A DNA stretch of 64,000 nucleotides, taken from NCBI GenBank assembly GCA_025618425.1, contig CM046836.1:10081004-10145003 (forward strand), written 5' to 3'. A program made the position numbers and the translations under genes. Shown piece by piece: positions 57,530 to 64,000 of this stretch. The stretch comes from Heliocidaris tuberculata (lineage: Eukaryota; Echinodermata; Echinoidea; Camarodonta; Echinometridae). The notes beneath the pieces were generated by a model. It searched no databases. It worked only from the letters and a program-made list of their open reading frames with translations, and was not told the origin of the DNA. The stretch's first letter is position 1. Each line of letters opens with the position of its first letter.

Positions 57530-58370
57530 TTGTAGTTGACACAAATGCGTTATTTTTCATTCTGAGGCAAATTGAATTTATCGAACATCCTTTAAAGAGA
57601 AGGTCGAGTTCTGGTCAAGGTGAAAAAATAATTTGTGAGCTTTCTCGTTCTTTCTTTGTTAGTTTGGAAGAATATCATAGTAGAAATGTCCCCTGAAAAG
57701 GATTGATCTTCAAATGACCTAATTTTCAAAATATGACAGGAAATAGGTGAAGTGTTCGGCCCAAATATTCATGTTACATGTGTGTGCAGTCCCACATACC
57801 CATTTCTGTTTACAGTGCACATGCTTTTTAATGAGACTGGGTCACTTTCTTATTCATTGTGATGCTTCCAAAACCTAACAATTCTTAGATCTTATGTAGA
57901 CATGATCAACATAAGATTACTATTACTTTGAGACAATTTCTGACACAATGTAATCACATGACCAGAACTCAATTTTATCTTTAATCCTTGACTCTAGCTG
58001 ACACAAATGTGTTATTTTTCATTCTGAGGTAAACTGAATGTACATAACATTCTTTAATCCTTGACTCTAGCTGACAAATGTGTAATTTTTCAATCTGAAG
58101 CAAATTGCATTTACATACATGTAACATCCTCTAATCCTTGACTCACGCTGACACAAATGTGTAATTTTTCATTCTGAGATGAATTGAATTAACATTTCAA
58201 ATCCTTTAATCCTTGAATCTAGCTGACACAAATGTGTAATTTTTCATTCTGAGATGAATTGAATTAACATTTAACATCCTTTAATCCTTGAATCTAGCTG
58301 ACACAAATGTGCAATTTTTCATTCTGAGACAAATTGAATTTACATAATATCCTTTAATCCTTGACTCTCT
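57530..58370. repeat. Minisatellite, about 65-80-bp unit, in Rab intron 1
   Basis: Units of the form CTTTAATCCTTGACTCTAGC, TGACACAAATGTGT, TTTTTCATTCTGAG and GAATTNACAT recur in order about six times. A first solitary unit lies at 57533-57600 and a compact array at about 57978-58370. The last unit ends in CTCTCTCTCT. Confidence 0.88.
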
Positions 58371-60849
58371 CTCTCTCTGCTATTCAAAGTCCCGCTCCAT
58401 GTAGAATGGGAATCATTACAGCCGCAGATTGCCTCCCTAGTGTGCAATAAATTACATGTACACATAATATTGCAGAAGTTGTTTACACAGCCTTTTAATC
58501 ACACACACACCAATGGCTAGAGTGTGCGTATTCCAAAAGGACGCTCGGATCAAATCTTTAATTACCTTCTCTAGTATAGATACAAAGTGGCCACCAATGC
58601 AACGTGTACATCTTTAATATGGAGGCTTTATTCATTTTGAGTGATGTTGCAAGCTGCATATGTAATTTGATTTTCAGGCTTTTTTTTTCAACCAGTATAC
58701 GTATACATCGTTAGATGTGGCTTTTAAACATTAGAAGTGGTTACACTCACTGTACATAAATCATATGTTGTACAATATGTAGATAGGAAATTGAAAGAGA
58801 AAAAAAGATAATCAACGGTTGTGATTTATATGCATTCTTTGTATTTATGGACACTACATGTATGTCTGTTAAACAGCATGTTTTATAGATTTGAAACATC
58901 AGTAGTAAATAATTGTATTATTGTACATTGTACTGGAGAATGGAAATTAAAAGAGGAAAAAACGCCCTATATGGTCATTTTGCCACTAGTTCATGAAATT
59001 GTAACTTCACCAAAAACAAACAATATTTCAGGATTAACAATCACAATTTGAATCACTGATATTTTTTTCACCTTTTTTCTTCATTTTAATTCAAAATTTT
59101 CTTCATCATTTGAATTCCAACGAATTCCAACCACTTCAATTCGCAGGAAAATGTTGAATAATACCTTGAACATCAATGCCAATTTACTTACTTCATGATA
59201 GGTCTGGGTGATAATTTACTTGCGACTTTTCTTTTCAAGCTTGAATGCATGTAGACTGGCATTACTATTGAATTCATATCCCTGCTTATAAATGGCTGGT
59301 CATTGGGGAAGCTTTCCATGGGCATTCTTAATGATGTCAATTATGGTTGTCTCATGGCTTTCAAACATCATTAACTGACCTGTCACACATTTTCAAGTCC
59401 AAATTGCATGTCATAGATGAGCCTAAATAATGATGATTATCCTCCTTTTGTTTGTCTCATTGTTAAATGAATAAAGTATCCATATTTGTCAAATATTTTG
59501 TTTTATGTTTGATTTCACATCATCCTTGTGTTTGTAATAGAATTTTATTTAGACTTTGTCTGTGCCCTTGGATTATATTTGTTCATTTGCTGTAAATAGA
59601 ATAAGATGAAATAGATACATGTACATGTACAATTGATAATTATGCAGAGGGATGTCACTTAACCACTTTAAAATGGGGGGGGGGGGGTGGATGGGGGTTG
59701 TCTTGCAGATAAGCTTGTCACAAGTTTCCAATAAGCATTTGGGAAAGCTACTCGAAATACCAAATTTACCAACAAGAAAGAGAAATGGTGCTTAATATTT
59801 TTTTAATGGGAGTCATGAACACCTTTCAAACAAACAAAACAAAACCAAAAAAAAGGAGAGAAGAGAAAGGAAAAGGTCTTTCTTTTTTTTTTTCTTCATT
59901 TGCTGACAGAGATTTAAATTTTTCAAATTTTCGGATAAGATTTTTTATTTTTATCACACCCCCATGTCAACATTCCTAATCATACATTTTTTAAAAGTGG
60001 CCTTTTTACGTTGTTTCATTAAATTCAATCAGTATATATGTATTCTATTTTGCCCTTAGTTTTTGGTGAGGACTATCTTTCAGTCCAATGTGGAAATGAA
60101 CTTGAATCATTTTAAGCCTGTGCTAAGCGTCGCAAAATTCATGATGTGTGCAGTGCATTCCACAAAATTCAAGATTATCTCTTCAATGAATACTATTTAC
60201 AGTACAGTAAATTACAAAACAAATAAGCAGTTCATCATGAGTACTAAACTTATGAACTCCCTTGTTTTCTAGGTCTTGCTTTTTATATTTTGTATGAAGA
60301 ATGCTATGTTTTTCTCATTGAAACCTAAAATTCTCAGGTCACTTTAATCTGCATGATATATATAGATGAAAAGCTAAATCTGTTTACCCCCAGGGTCCTC
60401 CCATTCTGTTGGATTAATCACTGTGACCTTTTTTCTTCTTTTTCTTTTTCAAGGTAGATTTTTAAAGGTTTATTGCAAAATATACAACATATTTGTTTTG
60501 TATTTGTGAAAGAAAAATATTTTTGATATTATCTACTTGGTGATGTTATTCTCTTTCATCTCATTTTCATAAAATGGATTATAAGCTTGCTATACTGGGT
60601 AAAATGACAAACCACCTGTCATTCGGCCTAGTCTGCAAATTCAGACCATGTTACACATGGAGGCTATGTTTCCATTTTATACACTGTATACTACGTACAT
60701 TTGAATTGTCTTCTTCTGTTGGCCTACATGCATGTCTGCAAGAAATTGATTGAAACAATATCATGTACAACAAATGTTTTGCAACATCCATTACAAGATG
60801 TACATGTATATGTACAGTAGTATACAGATGTAGGCTACATGTACCCAGG
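58371..60849. other. Rab intron 1, middle part
   Basis: AT-rich intron with a G-run at about 59676-59688. The frames at 58821-59051, 59785-59979 and 60063-60272 have no domain. ACATGTACATGTA-type words are frequent. Confidence 0.45.
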
Positions 60850-61445
60850 GGAAACCTGGGGGGGGGGGGTGCTCGACCCCAAAAGTGGTAGGTATGTGCC
60901 GCCAGCAAGACAAAAAAAGGGGGGGGGGGGCTTCGCAACTAGCGTATCATGAAAAGGATGGTCTTCAGAACTACTAGCATTTTGGAAAAAGGGGGGTCAT
61001 TGGAACTGGATTACAATATAAATATGATGCTACGGAACTGGTTCCCACAAGCTCCCATTAGCTAAATACGCTGTGTGTCATGGCAAGTCTATGGTGTGTG
61101 TATTCATTATAAGCGGGATTAATTCGCATGCATGCGCTCAGCGTGAATGAAAACTGAATTCCCTGTGGTGGATTGGAACCGGATTGGAAGCAATGGGGAA
61201 AGCCCGGAGGAATTAAGCAACTGGAATGAAACTCGTTTTCAACTTTCACCAAAAATGACGGCCGGAATGACGGAATGATAAAACAGTGGTGCTTTGGAAC
61301 AGTTTTCTCTCTTCTTTTTCTCAAGAAGAAAAAACATGGTATGCTTTGGAACAGAAATTTGAGTGTAAAAATGGGGGTCTTCTTGGCGGCACATACACAC
61401 CGCACATTATATACTGAGTGCCCCCCCCCCCTCGGGAGGAAACTC
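60850..61445. mobile_element. Foldback element with GTATGTGCCGCC arms
   Basis: The left arm includes a G run, GGTAGGTATGTGCCGCCAGC and AAGAC. The right arm is the inverse (GTCTTCTTGGCGGCACATAC, ACACC, then a C run). The arms are imperfect and interrupted. The interior repeats GGAACTGG/TTTGGAACAG-like words. There is no coding frame. Confidence 0.65.
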
Positions 61446-61744
61446 CCACCCTCTTTCAACGTACATCATTTCTTGATACATGTAGGGCCTGTGAGAAGTG
61501 TATAGACTACATGTAAAAGCAGGGAGGGGTGCATGTACATGTAGTACATGTACCGGTAGTACAGGTGAAAAAAGGGATTTAAAAAAAAAAATTGTTTAAA
61601 TTTTTTACTTGTAGCCTTCATTTTTCTGTGCGTTTTGTATCAGTAGGCATCTTAATTATTATTATTTTTTGAACAGGAAAACTGTAATTCACTTCTTTAT
61701 TACTGCCAATCTCTGCATAAATTTATTTTGAGGTTTTCGGAAGT

Positions 61745-61965
61745 AACATGCGTCCTACTGCTTGCTCAAGAAGCTCCTGCGAAAGGGGAAAAGGTCTGGG
61801 TCTCCAAGACCATGCCTAGTCTCTAATCACAGACTCTGATTTGACAATGAAACTCTAAAGCCATGTTTTAAAAAGAAAATCTTAGACTTCGGTCTAACTT
61901 CCTTTGTTAAAAGTCGACATTAGACCCAGGGTCAGGTTTAATTTTAGCAGAATACGGGCCAATGT
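61745..61965. mobile_element. Fragment of a GAATACGGGCC-type MITE
   Basis: It ends TTTTAGCAGAATACGGGCC and contains TTAGACTTCGGTCTAACTTC and AGACCCAGGGTCAGGTTTA. It resembles one half of the 10.6-kb outer element in style (GGCCGTATTCT ends). The left end is not clear. Confidence 0.4.
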
Positions 61966-62184
61966 GCCTTGAATGAAACCTAACTTGGCTTCATTGTGAA
62001 GCACAGCTACAGTACAGGGCCTGTTGGATGCCATCTGCAGCCTAACATTTCAGACTCATTGTTTGTTACACGTTATCGTTTACAGAGGTTTGTGACTGGA
62101 AACTAGACGACGCCAGCGGCGAATTCATCTATCTGTAGAGCCTAATTAGTATTGCTTTCTCCATGCTAACCAGACATGGCTGGA

Positions 62185-63590
62185 AATGTCAAAGGCCAAG
62201 ATGTGGGTTACAATATCAAAAGCAGATACCCCCATCTCCTCCTCCTCCTCCTTGTTTAATACATGGGCTGACCAGGTATACCATGTCATCCCCCAGGTAG
62301 ATGGATCTTCTTCATCTTTCGTTTGAGGTAGCAATATAAGATTGAAACTATTGTCTACAGAAAACAGTACATGATATGTGTAGTGGTCCTGGAAAAAGGG
62401 AAAGAAAACCTAAGCCCTGTCAGAAAAAAAAAAATTAAGCAAACAAAGAAAAGAAAAAAGATCATCTGATACATGTACCTAGGTCTAGATGGATGGGAGG
62501 AATATCTTGATATCAGTGGTGAGACTATGAATCATATGTTAAGAGGCAGAAGGACATTAACTCTGAGTGAATGATAATTGATGTTGCCAGAAACATATTT
62601 TTTTCACAGGCTGACATATTTTGTTGTTATCTTGTGTTGTGTTAAAGGGGATCGAAGTCCACCCTGAATACAGGTTGGTTTTAAAAGAAGCAGAAAAATT
62701 AGAGAAACAGATCAGTGAAGATTTGAGCTAAATCAATCAAACACAAATTGGCAACTCCATGACATTTCTTGTGAGCTCCTCTCCCATTTGCCCTGTACCC
62801 CAAAAATCATTTAATTTCCATTTTCTCTAAAGAGAATATTCAATCGTACATGCACCTTAGATATATTCATTGCTCATACATGTATGTTTTTACACAAAAC
62901 CTGTATAAAACAAATCTATTCCTTCATCAGTAACTAAGAAAATGAATCTTTATGAAATTTTCTGTAATGAGCAAATGGGAGAGGACCTCGCAAGATACGT
63001 CACGGAGTTGCCACTTTGTGTTCGATTGATTACAACTTCAAAAATTCATGACTTTCTTATTTATTATTGGAATTTGGTCAAACTATTACGAAACTGTTTC
63101 TCTCATTTTTCTTCTTTTATTCAAATCAATTTAATGCCAGGGTCGACTTTCCCATTAAATGATATGTGTCAATGCCCTTATGGCTGTAAGCAGACAGACA
63201 GACAACAGATGAGGCCATAAATATTGTCTTCCACAGGTTGATAGATTTTGTTTGTGCTAGAAAACAACGTTCATAGCATAGTACAAAATAAAAATACAGG
63301 ACTCACAATGTTAGAGCAGATACTCTGACCCCTCCCCTGTTTTTCAAAAGGTCTAACCAGGTATTCTATCTCAGCAGCCCTCAGGTAGATGGATGAGAGG
63401 AATATCTTTATAGCAGTGGTCAGACCTGTGTCTGTTGAGAGACAGAAGGGCACCAACTCTATGTAAAATGATATGAGTTACTTATGCCCTTCTGCCTCCA
63501 AGCACTGCAAGCAGTCAAAGTGAAGAGGCCAGAAATATTGTCTTTCATGGATTGATAGATTTTGTTTGTGCCATGGTTGAAAAGCAGCCT
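62185..63590. repeat. Two diverged copies of a dispersed repeat
   Basis: The words AGGTAGATGGAT, GAGGAATATCTT, ATAGCAGTGGT/ATATCAGTGGT and GAGG/GAGACAGAAGG occur in the same order near 62297-62560 and 63385-63450. The preceding GCAGATAC and ACCAGGTAT words are shared at 62222-62280 and 63316-63365. The family is unknown. Confidence 0.5.
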
Positions 63591-63844
63591 TTAAACTTTT
63601 TTGTTTGAACACTTGAAGAGAGTCTGCTTTCTTGTCTCTCTTGAGTAGTCTTTAAACTCTTTATACATATTTTACTGAAATAGATTGCAGGCATTTAGCT
63701 TTAAGTGTATAGATGTATGGTTTTATACAAGTGTATATGTACAAAATAAAGCTTCACTTTGTACCGGTACTTAAAATTACTATCAGCTTTATCTTCTTTT
63801 AATTATTTTTGTTTTTTGTTTGTTTGTTTTTGTTTGTTTTGCAG

Positions 63845-63955
63845 GTGATGCTAATAGGTGACTCAGGGGTCGGTAAAACATGTTTACTGGTTCGTTTTAA
63901 AGATGGCGCCTTCCTATCAGGGAGCTTTATCTCAACAGTGGGGATTGATTTTAGG
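63845..63955 (+). CDS. rab26: Rab26/Rab37-type GTPase, exon 2 (P-loop and switch I)
   Basis: Thirty-seven codons between a TTTTGCAG acceptor and a GTAAGT donor, phase 0-0. It holds the P loop GDSGVGKT, the segment [17 protein letters not shown] and the switch I effector region with the conserved Thr in STVGIDFR. From memory, [18 protein letters not shown] favours Rab26 over Rab37. The rest of the gene (G2-G5 and the prenylated C terminus) lies beyond the window. Confidence 0.93.
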
Positions 63956-64000
63956 GTAAGTGTTTCTGAGGTGTTTTAGCGACGTGTTCCTGTATCATTC

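Overview
This window is animal nuclear DNA: intron-rich genes with GT-AG splice sites, many simple repeats, short terminal-inverted-repeat (TIR) elements and non-LTR retrotransposons. The domain types and repeat style suggest a marine invertebrate deuterostome, most likely an echinoderm. That placement is inference; no marker sequence proves it. Long intact homopolymers, such as a run of about 40 C near 43.03 kb, suggest a long-read assembly.

Layout. Positions 1-26.3 kb hold no gene I can defend. They carry a LINE 3' fragment (1.0-2.3 kb), many hairpin/TIR elements (2.95, 6.2, 7.7, 9.6, 10.6, 18.1, 18.6, 19.9, 23.8 and 25.0 kb), SINE-like sequence (19.1 kb), microsatellites and minisatellites. 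Positions 26,361-51,177 on the minus strand hold one large gene. I reconstructed it as 22 coding exons with consistent splice phases, 5,283 nt including the stop, 1,760 residues. It encodes a type I membrane protein: signal peptide, cysteine module A, TSP1, cysteine module B, seven more TSP1 repeats, two laminin-G-like domains, one Ig domain, one transmembrane helix and a 590-residue cytoplasmic tail with charged and proline-rich stretches, all of the tail in one exon. The introns hold an APE-type LINE (32.1-35.65 kb), a 225-bp satellite (41.6-42.8 kb) and several TIR elements, one of them inside the polypyrimidine tract of an exon.

A Rab26/Rab37-type GTPase gene starts on the plus strand at 54,288, head-to-head with the receptor gene. 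Its first two coding exons (54,288-54,371 and 63,845-63,955) are separated by a 9.5-kb intron, and it runs off the window. The roughly 3.1 kb between the two start codons contains a perfect 30-bp-arm palindrome.

The most novel items are the receptor's domain order, and the two short four-cysteine modules at its N terminus. Each module is encoded by an exon pair with a phase-0 internal intron and is followed by a phase-1 TSP1 exon, which suggests an internally duplicated module plus TSP1 unit. I recognise neither the full architecture nor the module as a named family. The receptor's extracellular modules suggest adhesion or guidance at the cell surface, and an FPPPP-type motif in the tail suggests coupling to Ena/VASP proteins; both are inferences. 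There is no sign that the receptor and the Rab work together beyond being neighbours.
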